Part shown: piece after piece, positions 8,288 through 16,147 of the stretch | Layout of the letters: the number at the start of each line of letters is the position of its first letter | How positions within the stretch are numbered: the first letter of the stretch is position 1 | Assembly: GCA_035550735.1 (NCBI GenBank) | Contig: DASZOM010000017.1 | Location: 1 to 64,000 of the forward strand | Origin: JANQRA01 sp035550735 | GTDB taxonomy: Bacteria > Actinomycetota > Acidimicrobiia > Spongiisociales > ZC4RG35 | Reading direction: 5' to 3' | Length of the DNA stretch: 64,000 bases | Notes under the pieces: model-generated | Told to the model about the DNA's origin: nothing | What the model saw: the letters and a program-made list of their open reading frames with translations, nothing else | The model's database searches: none | Made by a program: the position numbers and the translations under genes

Positions 8288-8293
8288 TATGGT
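8288..8293 (+). promoter_or_regulatory. -10 element of rex
   Basis: TATGGT, 8 bases before the ATG at 8302. I found no convincing Rex operator in the gap. Confidence 0.4.
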
Positions 8294-8301
8294 CCGGGCG
8301 A

Positions 8302-8910
8302 ATGAGCGGGCTCTCACGCGCCACGGTCGCCAGGCTGCCCCGATACCTCCGACTCCTCGACGACATCCGGGAATCGCAGAGCACGGTCAGCTCAGGCGAG
8401 CTCGCCGACGCCGCCGGGGTCAACCCGGCCAACGTTCGCCGCGATCTGTCCGACCTGGGTTTCCAGGGCACCCGTGGCGTCGGCTACTCGGTGTCCGACC
8501 TCCGCTCCAGGATCAAGCGGGAGCTCGGCATCGACGGCAGACGCCAGGTGGCGATCGTGGGGGCGGGCAACCTGGGGACGGCCCTGGCCCGTTACAGCGG
8601 GCTCGTTCAGCGTGGCTTCGACGTGGTCGCCATCTACGACGTCGACCCGGCGCGGGTCGGCGAGACGGTCGGCGCCCTGACCATCAGGCACAAACAGCAG
8701 ATGGACCACGACTGTCGCCGCGGTGTGTTCGACATGGCCATCCTGGCCGTGCCCGCCGCATCGGCCCAGCACGTCGCCGATCACCTGGTGGCGGCGGGGG
8801 TGTCCTCGATCCTCAACTTCGCCCCGGTCCGGGTGATCGTCCCCGACGACGTGGCGATGCGCCAGGTCGACCTGAGCACCGAACTGCAAATCCTCAGCTA
8901 CTACGGATAG
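8302..8910 (+). CDS. rex: Redox-sensing transcriptional repressor Rex
   Basis: A 202-residue Rex. The N-terminal winged helix (about 1-75) contains SSGELADAAGVNPANVRRDLS and the loop GTRGVGYSV, given in parts. The Rossmann domain follows, with the dinucleotide motif VAIVGAGNLGTALARY. The C-terminus ends in the usual LSYYG helix that swaps between protomers. Rex family members repress respiratory and fermentative genes and release DNA when NADH rises. Likely targets here are the neighbouring nuo and bc-complex operons, although no operator was identified. The ATG at 8302 follows TATGGT. Confidence 0.94.
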   Translation: MSGLSRATVARLPRYLRLLDDIRESQSTVSSGELADAAGVNPANVRRDLSDLGFQGTRGVGYSVSDLRSRIKRELGIDGRRQVAIVGAGNLGTALARYSGLVQRGFDVVAIYDVDPARVGETVGALTIRHKQQMDHDCRRGVFDMAILAVPAASAQHVADHLVAAGVSSILNFAPVRVIVPDDVAMRQVDLSTELQILSYYG

Positions 8911-8950
8911 ACGCCAGATTCACGCAATCCCGGGGACGCGGACGCCTCCT

Positions 8951-9000
8951 TCGCAACCCCGGGTTCCTCACGCCATATATGGCGCCAATCCTCTCAACTA
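8951..9000 (-). repeat. Palindromic dispersed repeat, copy A
   Basis: On the minus strand this reads TAGTTGAGAGGATTGGCGCC, then ATATATGGCGTGAGGAACCC, then GGGGTTGCGA. It differs from copy D (33303-33352) at only a few positions. The unit contains two dyads: GGCGCCATATATGGCG and AACCCGGGGTT. It lies in the gap before the AbiEi-like gene, inverted relative to copy B on the other side. Confidence 0.85.
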
Positions 9001-9043
9001 CGGCCATCTAGAAACGGGACCGGAGCCGTGGCATGTTCGTCCC

Positions 9044-9961
9044 ATGGAGAGTTCGATCCGGGAGGTGATCGATTTCGCCCGTCGTAACGGCGGGATCTTC
9101 ACCACCGGCGAGGCGCTCGCACTGGGGATGACGGCCTCGACACTGCGGCGACGCATCGCCGATGGTGTCTTCGTCAGACACAGCCCCGGCGTGCTCGCCC
9201 TGCCCGGCGCCCCCGACACACACATCCTCGATGTTCGCGTCGCCTGCCGAAAGCTCGATGCGATCGTCAGCCATCAATCGGCCGCATACGTTCACGATCT
9301 CGACCGCCCGAGGCAACTGAAGCCGACCGTGACCGTGCAACGGAACCATACGAAAGAGCTGGTCGGTGTCACCGTTCATCAACTCTTCGATCTCGAACCT
9401 GCGCACGTCCTCGACATCGACGGGCTCACGGTGACCACACCGGAACGGACGATCGTCGACCTCGCCGCCGTGTTACGGGAGGGACATCTCGCGCGAATCC
9501 TCGACCACGGCCTCGCCGCGGGCACGGTCGACATCCGGATCCTGCACTCCTTGTTCGCCACCTTGGGTCGGCGGGGCAAGCCGGGGACGGCGGTGTTGCG
9601 GCGTCTTCTCGAAGTCCGAGGGGAGGGATACATCGCACCGGAGAGTGAGTTGGAGCGACGACTCCTGCTGATCATCGAAAGAGCGGAGCTGCCTCCACCG
9701 GTGAGGCAATACCAAGCCCCCTGGCTGAGATCACTCAACGGCAGAGTCGACCTGGCCTATCCGGACCATCGGATCATCGTCGAAGGCGACAGCCGGCGGT
9801 GGCACATCTCGTCAGAGGCTTTCGAGATTGACCGCCTCCGTGACAACGCGGCACAGCTGGCCGGGTGGCGTGTTCTCAGGTTCACGTGGCTGGAGATAAC
9901 CGAGAACCCAGAGCGGGTGGTGTCGACGATCCGACGTGCGCTCGAAGTTGAGCGGATTTGA
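9044..9961 (+). CDS. AbiEi-type winged helix plus DUF559/Vsr-like nuclease domain protein
   Basis: A 305-residue protein. Residues 1-60 (REVIDFARRNGGIFTTGEAL, with MTASTLRRRIADG) match the N-terminal winged helix of type IV AbiEi antitoxin-like proteins. The middle region (TPERTIVDLAAVLREG) is the usual AbiEi follow-on. The C-terminal 90 residues (RVDLAYPDHRIIVEGDSRRWH, given as the motif RVDLAYP-IIVEGDSRRWH) resemble DUF559/Vsr nucleases with an E/D-rich active core. No AbiEii nucleotidyltransferase partner is present. The gene is bracketed by inverted repeat copies A and B, and its last codons are part of copy B. CATGTT sits 6 bases before the ATG. Confidence 0.8.
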   Translation: MESSIREVIDFARRNGGIFTTGEALALGMTASTLRRRIADGVFVRHSPGVLALPGAPDTHILDVRVACRKLDAIVSHQSAAYVHDLDRPRQLKPTVTVQRNHTKELVGVTVHQLFDLEPAHVLDIDGLTVTTPERTIVDLAAVLREGHLARILDHGLAAGTVDIRILHSLFATLGRRGKPGTAVLRRLLEVRGEGYIAPESELERRLLLIIERAELPPPVRQYQAPWLRSLNGRVDLAYPDHRIIVEGDSRRWHISSEAFEIDRLRDNAAQLAGWRVLRFTWLEITENPERVVSTIRRALEVERI

Positions 9962-9995
9962 GCCGGATATGGCTCGAGGAACCCGGGGTTCGCGG
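9945..9995 (+). repeat. Palindromic dispersed repeat, copy B (overlaps a gene end)
   Basis: It reads AAGTTGAGCGGATTTG, AGCCGGATATGGCTCGAG, GAACCCGGGGTTCGCGG, with the same order and spacing as copy D. The first part encodes the last residues and TGA stop of the AbiEi-like gene (9959-9961). It is inverted with respect to copy A. Confidence 0.85.
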
Positions 9996-10033
9996 AAGGG
10001 AACCCGGTTCGCAGTCGAGGAACCGGGGTTCGC
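9976..10033 (+). repeat. Degenerate tandem copies of the GAACCCGGGGTTCGC arm
   Basis: Three near-identical segments follow one another: GAGGAACCCGGGGTTCGCGG, GGAACCCGGTTCGCAG and GAGGAACCGGGGTTCGCGGA. This extends copy B with partial duplications of its second palindrome. Confidence 0.65.
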
Positions 10034-10046
10034 GGACGCGCGGGGC

Positions 10047-10412
10047 CTAGCCCCCCGATTCCTTGGTCTCCTCGTACTGGTGGAGGGCGACCAGGAAGAC
10101 GAGGAAGAGGACCAGGCTCACCAGCAGGTAGGTGATGGGCAGGATGCGGACCTCGAAGGCGTTGAGACCCTCGATACCCCCGCTGGGCTGAGGACCGCGC
10201 GGTGCGTAGACCACGAACAACAGCGAGCTGATGGTCAGCCAGCCGAACACCGCCGCCCCGGTGACCAGGAAGGCGAGCCGCTTGCCCAGGTTGGTATGGG
10301 TGAACAGGTAGATCGACCCGTAGAACAAGAGGATCGCCCCCGCGGTGAGGATGATCCCGGTGACGAAGAGATTCGCCGAGAGGAGTGATCGGAAGAGCTC
10401 CCGGAAGAACAT
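10047..10412 (-). CDS. Small membrane protein of the bc-complex operon
   Basis: Not recognised as a named family. The 121-residue product has three predicted transmembrane helices (about 15-37, 46-68 and 88-112) and a charged tail HQYEETKESGG. Its ATG at 10412 lies only 3 bases after the diheme cytochrome stop, so it is the last gene of the 15979-to-10047 operon. It may be a small structural subunit of the complex, which is inference from position. Confidence 0.75.
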   Translation of the reverse strand: MFFRELFRSLLSANLFVTGIILTAGAILLFYGSIYLFTHTNLGKRLAFLVTGAAVFGWLTISSLLFVVYAPRGPQPSGGIEGLNAFEVRILPITYLLVSLVLFLVFLVALHQYEETKESGG

Positions 10413-10415
10413 GGG

Positions 10416-12128
10416 TCAGTCTCCCATCCCGTTCAGGTTCCCACCACGGAGGAACCGGGTGAGCAACTCCAGGTCGTCCATGTCGAGGATCGCGCCGAAG
10501 GCGGGCATCCGCCCCGATCCGAAACCGTTGAGACCGTACGGCGTCTGCGGCTCGGAGCCGTTGATCAGGAAGTCGAGAAGCGGGTCGGTCTCCTCCGAGC
10601 CCGGTTCGGGCCCCTCGCCGAACTGGACCGTCGGGCGCCCGTCCCACAGCGCCGGCCCGAAGCTGCCGGAACCGATCTCCTGGCTGAAGGGCAGGCCGGC
10701 GCTGAACGATGCGGTGTGACAACGGGAACAGAAACCGTTGAACAGCCCGACCGCCCTCTCCGCCTCCTCCACCGTGCCCCCCATAGCCTCGGCCACGCCC
10801 TCCATGTCGACCGCCCAGTGCCGCGCCTGCTGCGCCTCGATCAGGAAGTCTCGCCCGGCGACCTGCTGGGGTCGGATGCGATCCACGTTCTCGACCGAGA
10901 CACGCAGGTTGATCGACACCGTCTCGAGGCCACCCACCATGTTGGAGGCAGTGGTCTGATCGGGCACCCCGGCAACCGACTCGGGATTGGCGGGATCGAG
11001 CTGGATCAGGGTGACCGTCGAGGGCACCACCTCGGCCAGGGCCTCGGTGAACAGACCGGCTATCGCCCCCTCGCCGGCGTCGGAGATCCCGTCGCCGTCA
11101 CCGTCCGGGCTCTCGTCGCTGATCTCGTCGTCCTCGATCGCCGCGGTCACCGAGGCGACATAGGTCTCGAAGATCGGGTCGAGCTCCGCAGCCTCGGTGA
11201 GGGCGGCCAGCGCCTCGTCGAGCACATCTGAGTCCTCGGTGGCCGGGTCGAGAGCCGGTGCGGGGAACGGGCGGAAATGCTCGACGGCCTCCACCGAGAT
11301 GTCGGAGAGCTCCTGCTCGGCAGTGTCGGAGAGACCGTCGGCATCGGTGTCGATGCCCTGCCCGGCGGACCCGAGGACCTTGACGGCCCGCTGGGTGAGG
11401 GGCCCGATGACGGCCAGGTCGTCACCGGCCTGTTCGATCTCGGCGATCACCTGGCGTTGGGCGAGGATGGCGGCCTCGATGCTGGCGTCGGCGCCCGCCA
11501 GCGCGGCCAGGGCCGAATCGACGACTCCAACCGTCTCGTTGACCACGTCCTGCTGGGGTTTCTGGATGGTCTGGAGGTAATGGACTACATCCTGGACCTG
11601 GTGCTCGTTCATGGGACCGCCGCCGTCGAGGCCCCATGCCGGCATCGGGGTGTTGCCCCGGCCATAGGTGATCCAGTACGTCACGTCCTCCTCGTCATAC
11701 CGATAGAAGACGTCGTCGAGGGACGGCGCCGCCCATGACACCGACACCCCCGACCGCTGCTCGATGAAAGGAGCCGAGCCGCCGGCGCCCAGCGGGCCGT
11801 GACAGGTGAAGCAGCCGAACTCCTCGACGAGGTCGGCACCCCGCTCGACCGAGGCCTCGGAGAACTCCTCGACGAAGCCCTCCTGCCGGGCGGTCTCGCC
11901 CAGGTAGTACAGGGGCAGCGAAATGGCGAGGAATGCCGAGAATGCGATGGCCGCCTTCTGCCCGCCCTCCAGACGCCTCGTCTCCAGGTATTGGTCGTCC
12001 ATGCCCGGCTTCAGGTTGGGTGCGACCTCCTCCTCGCCACCCCGGTTGCGCAACGCCGAGACCAACACGACTCCGAGCCAGGTGATCCCGGCGACGACCG
12101 CCAGAACCGTGATCACGTCTGCCGTCAT
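10416..12128 (-). CDS. Membrane-anchored diheme cytochrome c with calcium-type repeats
   Basis: A 570-residue protein with two N-terminal helices (about 5-25 and 58-77), then haem motif 1 CFTCH (106-110) with candidate axial Met in MPAWG (162), and haem motif 2 CSRCH (467-471) with candidate Met in MPAFG near 545. Between them lies a roughly 270-residue insert with two acidic loops, DTDADGLSDTAE (260-271) and DGDGDGISDAGE (342-353), resembling thrombospondin-3/dockerin calcium loops. It probably receives electrons from the Rieske protein as the cytochrome c of the bc complex. The insert is unusual. Confidence 0.85.
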   Translation of the reverse strand: MTADVITVLAVVAGITWLGVVLVSALRNRGGEEEVAPNLKPGMDDQYLETRRLEGGQKAAIAFSAFLAISLPLYYLGETARQEGFVEEFSEASVERGADLVEEFGCFTCHGPLGAGGSAPFIEQRSGVSVSWAAPSLDDVFYRYDEEDVTYWITYGRGNTPMPAWGLDGGGPMNEHQVQDVVHYLQTIQKPQQDVVNETVGVVDSALAALAGADASIEAAILAQRQVIAEIEQAGDDLAVIGPLTQRAVKVLGSAGQGIDTDADGLSDTAEQELSDISVEAVEHFRPFPAPALDPATEDSDVLDEALAALTEAAELDPIFETYVASVTAAIEDDEISDESPDGDGDGISDAGEGAIAGLFTEALAEVVPSTVTLIQLDPANPESVAGVPDQTTASNMVGGLETVSINLRVSVENVDRIRPQQVAGRDFLIEAQQARHWAVDMEGVAEAMGGTVEEAERAVGLFNGFCSRCHTASFSAGLPFSQEIGSGSFGPALWDGRPTVQFGEGPEPGSEETDPLLDFLINGSEPQTPYGLNGFGSGRMPAFGAILDMDDLELLTRFLRGGNLNGMGD

Positions 12129-12131
12129 CGA

Positions 12132-13031
12132 CTAGGCCTCTTCCCCGGCGCCGGTGTCGGCCACGGCTCCGATGCAGCTCGGGCCCTGGGGATAGGCCAC
12201 GCTGTGCACCGGGGCCCGCGGGGTCTGGATGATGGTGCCGGTGTGGATGATGAACCGATCGCCCTGGGCGATCTCGACCTCGAACCGATCCAGGTTGCGA
12301 GGGGCGGGGCCGGCGAAGTACTCACCGATCGAGTTGTACTTGGAGCCGTGGCAGGGGCATTCGAAACCGATGGAGGTGGCACACCAGGGCACCCTGCAGC
12401 CGAGGTGGACACAGCGTTGGAAGAGTGCCATCAGCCCGCCGGCGGCCACGTTCCTACCCTCGAACTGGGCGGAGAGGGAGTCCGGTGCCGGGACCACGTA
12501 AGCCCGCGCCTCCGGGACGAAGGCGGGCACCACCGAGCCGTCCGGGTTCACCGTCCTGGCGAGGAGATCCTCGACGCTCCCGGCGTCGACGTCGGAGCCG
12601 AAACCACCGGTGAGCTTGGGCCAGAAGAAGGCGAGAGAGTTGAGCGAGAACAAGACCAGGAACGACCCCCAGGTGACGGTGATCGCCCGGTTGAAGAACT
12701 GCCGTCGGCTGACCCCCGACTCGGCCGTGCTCACCTCCACGACACGCTGACGCTCCACCACGGTGACCCCGGGTGAGACGGGACGTCTCTCCTCCTCGGT
12801 CTCGGGCTCGCTGACCTCGGGCTCACCTGCCTCGGGCTCCGCCGGCACCTCGATGGGGGCGAGCCTGACCCCGGACATGGAGCGGTCGGCGCGCCGGGTC
12901 TCCTCGGAGACCCCAAGGGTGGGATCCACCCGCTCGCCCCGGGTGCGACGGAAGGCGATGGTGAAGGCCCCCAGTGCGCCCAGGATGGCGAAGAGGCCGA
13001 CGCCGACCAGCACCCAGTTGGCAAAGCTCAT
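12132..13031 (-). CDS. Rieske [2Fe-2S] protein of the cytochrome bc complex
   Basis: A 299-residue Rieske subunit. Cluster box 1 is CVHLGC (C207, H209, C212) and box 2 is CPCHGSKY (C225, C227, H228), giving the 2Cys/2His ligands and the disulfide pair. Two hydrophobic segments precede the domain: residues 4-26 and a second one after a twin-arginine-like SRRQFFNR (109-114), joined by a Pro/Glu-rich cytoplasmic linker. The ATG at 13031 overlaps the stop of the upstream subunit-IV gene (ATGA). Its role is to take one electron from menaquinol at the Qo site and pass it to cytochrome c. Confidence 0.93.
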   Translation of the reverse strand: MSFANWVLVGVGLFAILGALGAFTIAFRRTRGERVDPTLGVSEETRRADRSMSGVRLAPIEVPAEPEAGEPEVSEPETEEERRPVSPGVTVVERQRVVEVSTAESGVSRRQFFNRAITVTWGSFLVLFSLNSLAFFWPKLTGGFGSDVDAGSVEDLLARTVNPDGSVVPAFVPEARAYVVPAPDSLSAQFEGRNVAAGGLMALFQRCVHLGCRVPWCATSIGFECPCHGSKYNSIGEYFAGPAPRNLDRFEVEIAQGDRFIIHTGTIIQTPRAPVHSVAYPQGPSCIGAVADTGAGEEA

Positions 13032-14095
13032 TCGAATTGCACCCAGTCCTTGAGGTCGTCGAAGAACACGCCGTCGCGCCACGGATAGGAGAAGTTGAAG
13101 CCGTGCCCGCGGAAGAGGACGCCGAACATGGTCAGCGTCGCCGACCCGGCGAGGAAGACCGAGTAGAGCATGATGGCGAACTTGCGGTCGCTGGGCCGTG
13201 TCGAGGGGTTCTTGTCGATGTAGGGGATCATCATGAACCCGATCATCCCGATGAACAGCGGGACCATCACCCCGGCGATCTGCGGGTCGAAATAGCTCAG
13301 CAGCTCCTGAAGCCCGAGGAAGTACCAGGGCGCCTTGGACGGGTTCGGTGTCGCGTTGAAGTTGGCCGGCGCCAGCAGCGGGGAGTGGATGACCACCGAC
13401 ATCACCACCAGTACGCCGGTGATCAGGAGCAACGCCCCGAACTCCATGAGCATGAGATGGGGCCAGGTGTTGACCTTGTCGGTGGGCTCGGCCCTGACGT
13501 TCTGGATAGCCCGCGCCTTGACCACGGTGAGGAGACGCTGGGTGCGGACCCCCTCGGGCAGCCCTGCCGGCGGGACGGTTGGCCGCGGGCTGACCATGGC
13601 GGCGACCTTCCCGTTGCCCCCGCCATTGGGAGATGCCGCCGGTGGGGTCTCGTCGGCGGGCTCTTCCGCATCTCGTTGCTCTGCCTCGGGCTCGGCCTGG
13701 TCGACCGCGACCGCGGCCGGCGCAGGCGGGGCTTCCTCGGCAGCGGACGGCTCGGCCACCATGGCCGCCGGAGACTCCTCAGGAGCGGTGGCCACCTCGT
13801 CGACCTTGGGCTCGGCTGGCTGGACGTCCAGATCGACGTCGGCCTCGACCTCCGGCGCCTCCTTCGAGGTCTCTTCCCCGATAGCCGCCTCTTCCACGGG
13901 TGCCGGCTCCTCCTCGGGCATGCTGGCCCCGCCGGAGTCACCCTCTTCGGGCTTCTCTGCCGGCGCCCGCTGGGGGATCTCGACGGGTGGGCCTTCGCCC
14001 TTCATCTCGGCGAGCACCTGCTCGACGGGCACACCGAGCGCCTTGGCCTTGGCTTCGGCCGACCGTCTCAGCAAGCTCTCTGGGATCTCAACCAT
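13028..14095 (-). CDS. Cytochrome b C-terminal (subunit IV/PetD-like) with N-terminal module and long linker
   Basis: A 355-residue protein. Residues 1-35 (IPESLLRRSAEAKAKALG, then VPVEQVLAEMKG) form a helical module shared with the proteins at 17580 and 18347. Residues 36-180 are a Glu/Pro/Ala-rich linker. From about 210 the subunit-IV fold begins, with three helices and the Qo-site segment NPSKAPWYFLGLQELL (251-266). Canonical complexes have PEWY or PDWY here, so the acidic residue is replaced in an APWY variant. It lies between the cytochrome b6-like gene (14104) and the Rieske gene. The cytoplasmic N-terminal module is not part of known PetD proteins. Confidence 0.9.
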   Translation of the reverse strand: MVEIPESLLRRSAEAKAKALGVPVEQVLAEMKGEGPPVEIPQRAPAEKPEEGDSGGASMPEEEPAPVEEAAIGEETSKEAPEVEADVDLDVQPAEPKVDEVATAPEESPAAMVAEPSAAEEAPPAPAAVAVDQAEPEAEQRDAEEPADETPPAASPNGGGNGKVAAMVSPRPTVPPAGLPEGVRTQRLLTVVKARAIQNVRAEPTDKVNTWPHLMLMEFGALLLITGVLVVMSVVIHSPLLAPANFNATPNPSKAPWYFLGLQELLSYFDPQIAGVMVPLFIGMIGFMMIPYIDKNPSTRPSDRKFAIMLYSVFLAGSATLTMFGVLFRGHGFNFSYPWRDGVFFDDLKDWVQFE

Positions 14096-14103
14096 CTAAT
14101 ACC

Positions 14104-14880
14104 TCACAACGGTCCGGAGATGCCCCCGTCCTTGCGAACCCGCCAGAAGTGCACCGCCATGAAGATGACGATGATGAACGGGAAGGCGAGGACATGGAGT
14201 ACGTAGAAGCGCAGCAATGTGGCCCCGGTCACCTCCACCCCGGCGAGCAATGCGAACTTGATCTGCTCGCCGATCACCGGTGAGAACCCGGCCATGTTGG
14301 TTCCCACGGTGACGGCCCACAGCGCCAGCTGGTCCCAGGGGAGCAGATAGCCGGAGAAGGAGAGGAACAGGGTGAGGAAGAGAAGGATGACCCCGACCAC
14401 CCAGTTGAACTCACGTGGCGGCTTGTAGGCGCCGTGATAGAACACCCGGCTCATGTGGAGGAACACCGACAGGACCATGAGGTGGGCGCCCCAACGATGC
14501 ATGTTCCGCACCAGGGAGCCGAAGGCCACGTTGGTCGAGAGTGCTTCCATGTCCCGATAGGCCACCTCGGCGGTCGGGGTGTAATAGAACATGAGGAAGA
14601 TGCCGGTGATGGTGAGCAGGATGAACAGGAAGAAGCTGAGGCCACCTAGACAGAGGGTGTACGACAGCTTGACCCCGTGCCGCTTCACCTTCACCGGGTG
14701 AAGGTGGTAGAGCACGTTGTTCATCACCACGTAGGAGCGGTTGCGAGGGCTGTCCGAGTAGCCCTGCTTGAAGGGCGAGCCCGGGCGCATGATCGAATCG
14801 GCGAGCTGGGAGCTCCACAGCTTCTCGGTGCCCTCCCTGATCCGGTCTCTGACCTTGACTCTTCCGTTTCCGTTGGCCAT
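14104..14880 (-). CDS. Cytochrome b6-like subunit of the bc complex
   Basis: A 258-residue four-helix cytochrome b. Haem ligand pairs are H128/H142 (x13 spacing) and H229/H244 (x14 spacing); the x14 spacing and the split from subunit IV are b6f-type features. The motif SFSGYLLPWDQLALWAVTVG, with the PWDQ turn, is conserved. The N-terminus has about 60 soluble residues, which is longer than plant b6. The ATG at 14880 is clear. It forms the quinol-oxidising core with the genes at 13028 and 12132 and sits directly after the ferredoxin gene. Confidence 0.94.
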   Translation of the reverse strand: MANGNGRVKVRDRIREGTEKLWSSQLADSIMRPGSPFKQGYSDSPRNRSYVVMNNVLYHLHPVKVKRHGVKLSYTLCLGGLSFFLFILLTITGIFLMFYYTPTAEVAYRDMEALSTNVAFGSLVRNMHRWGAHLMVLSVFLHMSRVFYHGAYKPPREFNWVVGVILLFLTLFLSFSGYLLPWDQLALWAVTVGTNMAGFSPVIGEQIKFALLAGVEVTGATLLRFYVLHVLAFPFIIVIFMAVHFWRVRKDGGISGPL

Positions 14881-14897
14881 CAGCTCGTCACGACTCC

Positions 14898-15347
14898 CTA
14901 CCAGCGCATTCCGTACGAGTAACCATTCTTGAAGTCCCTCTGACCGGTGTCGAAGTCCCAGGGACGTCGGTCGAGACCGAGCTCGGCGGCCTGCTCGGCG
15001 AGGGAGCCCTCGAACTTGCCCAACGAGATGACGTTGGTCGGGCAACGGTCGACACAGAGGGCGCAGCGGGTGCACTCATCCTCGTCGACGATGAAGAATC
15101 CGTAGTTCTGGCTGTCCTCGGCCGGGTGGTCGACATTGACCGCTTCGTCGATCGCCGACAGGGATAGGTAGTGGATGCACTTCCACGGGCAGATGTCGAC
15201 ACAGCCCTCACAGAGGATGCACTCCGACTGGTCGATGTGGAGGAACTGCTTGGGTCGCAGCTTGTCGGTGAAGTAGTCCCCTTCGACCAGGGCGAGTTGG
15301 TAGTCGTCCCGGATCGGCGGTGTCTCGTCGACCACACCCTTGGGCAT
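14898..15347 (-). CDS. 2[4Fe-4S] ferredoxin (NuoI-like) in the bc-complex operon
   Basis: A 149-residue ferredoxin with two classical motifs, CILCEGCVDICPW and CTRCALCVDRCPT, separated by about 40 residues as in NuoI-type ferredoxins. It has no membrane helix. The ATG at 15347 overlaps the preceding stop by one base, and a GTG directly before it (15350) is an alternative. A dedicated low-potential ferredoxin inside a bc-type operon is uncommon. It could pass electrons to or from the membrane complex on the cytoplasmic side, possibly through the four-helix protein at 15347. That role is inference. Confidence 0.88.
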   Translation of the reverse strand: MPKGVVDETPPIRDDYQLALVEGDYFTDKLRPKQFLHIDQSECILCEGCVDICPWKCIHYLSLSAIDEAVNVDHPAEDSQNYGFFIVDEDECTRCALCVDRCPTNVISLGKFEGSLAEQAAELGLDRRPWDFDTGQRDFKNGYSYGMRW

Positions 15348-15979
15348 CACTCACCTCCCCTCACCAACGGGCGCCCATAGGGCGACTTCGCCTCGACCGG
15401 TGCGGCGCCGGCGGGCCGGCCTTCCTTCATCTTCTGCAGCTGGATGGCCAGGAACCCGGCGAAGCCGAGCATGCCGAGGCTGTAGGTCATCTGGATCGTG
15501 TCCTTGATCGCCGCGTAGTTGATGGCGACGTCGTTGCCGAGCACGAGGAACGACGGAATGATCAAGGCCTCGCGCTGTGACGACCAGTCGAGATCGGTCT
15601 GTGCGAAGTTGAGCCATTCCGAGGGGACCATTCCGAAGTAGAAGACCAGGGCGATGAAGGCGATGAAGGCGGCGAAGGTGGCACGGGCCCATGTCATAGG
15701 CAGGTTGAGCACCCAGAGAACCGCCGCGCCCACGAGGGTGAATGTGGTCGCTCCGAGGACGACGAGGTAGCCGAGGCCCTTCCACAGCTTGCCCCTCGGC
15801 CACCAGTTGAGATAGTCGACCACCACCGGCACCTGCTCCCCGGCGACGTTCTCGCTGACGGGTATCGAGGACCAATGGATCCAGATGACTCCGAGGACGA
15901 GACCGAGAAGTCCGAGAATCAGCAGAGATGCGCCGATCTTCCTGCGGCGCTCGTCACTGAGTTCTGCGAGGCGGTACAT
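15347..15979 (-). CDS. Four-helix membrane protein, first gene of the bc-complex operon
   Basis: Not recognised. With the ATG at 15979 (MYRLAELSDERRRK) the product has 210 residues and four predicted helices (about 16-38, 67-92, 99-120 and 168-186), with an extracytoplasmic loop after helix 1. The frame also stays open to a GTG at 16102, which would add 41 residues of low-complexity Ser/Pro/Arg-rich sequence. I think this extension is unlikely, but neither start has a good ribosome site or -10 box. Tight coupling to the ferredoxin gene suggests it is the membrane partner of the ferredoxin. Confidence 0.75.
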   Translation of the reverse strand: MYRLAELSDERRRKIGASLLILGLLGLVLGVIWIHWSSIPVSENVAGEQVPVVVDYLNWWPRGKLWKGLGYLVVLGATTFTLVGAAVLWVLNLPMTWARATFAAFIAFIALVFYFGMVPSEWLNFAQTDLDWSSQREALIIPSFLVLGNDVAINYAAIKDTIQMTYSLGMLGFAGFLAIQLQKMKEGRPAGAAPVEAKSPYGRPLVRGGE

Positions 15980-16109
15980 CCTGTGGGCAGTCCAGACGCT
16001 CGACGGCGTTTGTTCACTCCGTTTGTACCACAGGTCGGGGCTCGTTCGAGAACCGACCGGGGCTCCGTCGGGCGCTCGGGGTGAGGTCGGAGCCGAGGCC
16101 ACGAGTCGT

Positions 16110-16115
16110 TATGCT
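16110..16115 (+). promoter_or_regulatory. Possible -10 element of the pseudo-oxidase operon
   Basis: TATGCT, giving a predicted start near 16122 and a leader of about 26 bases with GAGGAAG just before the TTG at 16148. It lies in the divergent gap between the two respiratory operons. Confidence 0.35.
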
Positions 16116-16147
16116 CCCCGCCGACTCATCTCCTGCGAGGAAGTCGG

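Noticed and set aside
8239..8301. Rex operator in the rex/MenJ-like gap
   Set aside because: The only candidate (GTGTGGGGAACCACG) matches the TTGTGAA-N4-TTCACAA pattern too weakly.
15980..16102. 41-residue N-terminal extension of the four-helix membrane protein
   Set aside because: The added sequence is Ser/Pro/Arg-rich without structure, and the GTG at 16102 lacks a good ribosome site or TAnnnT box; kept only as an alternative start.
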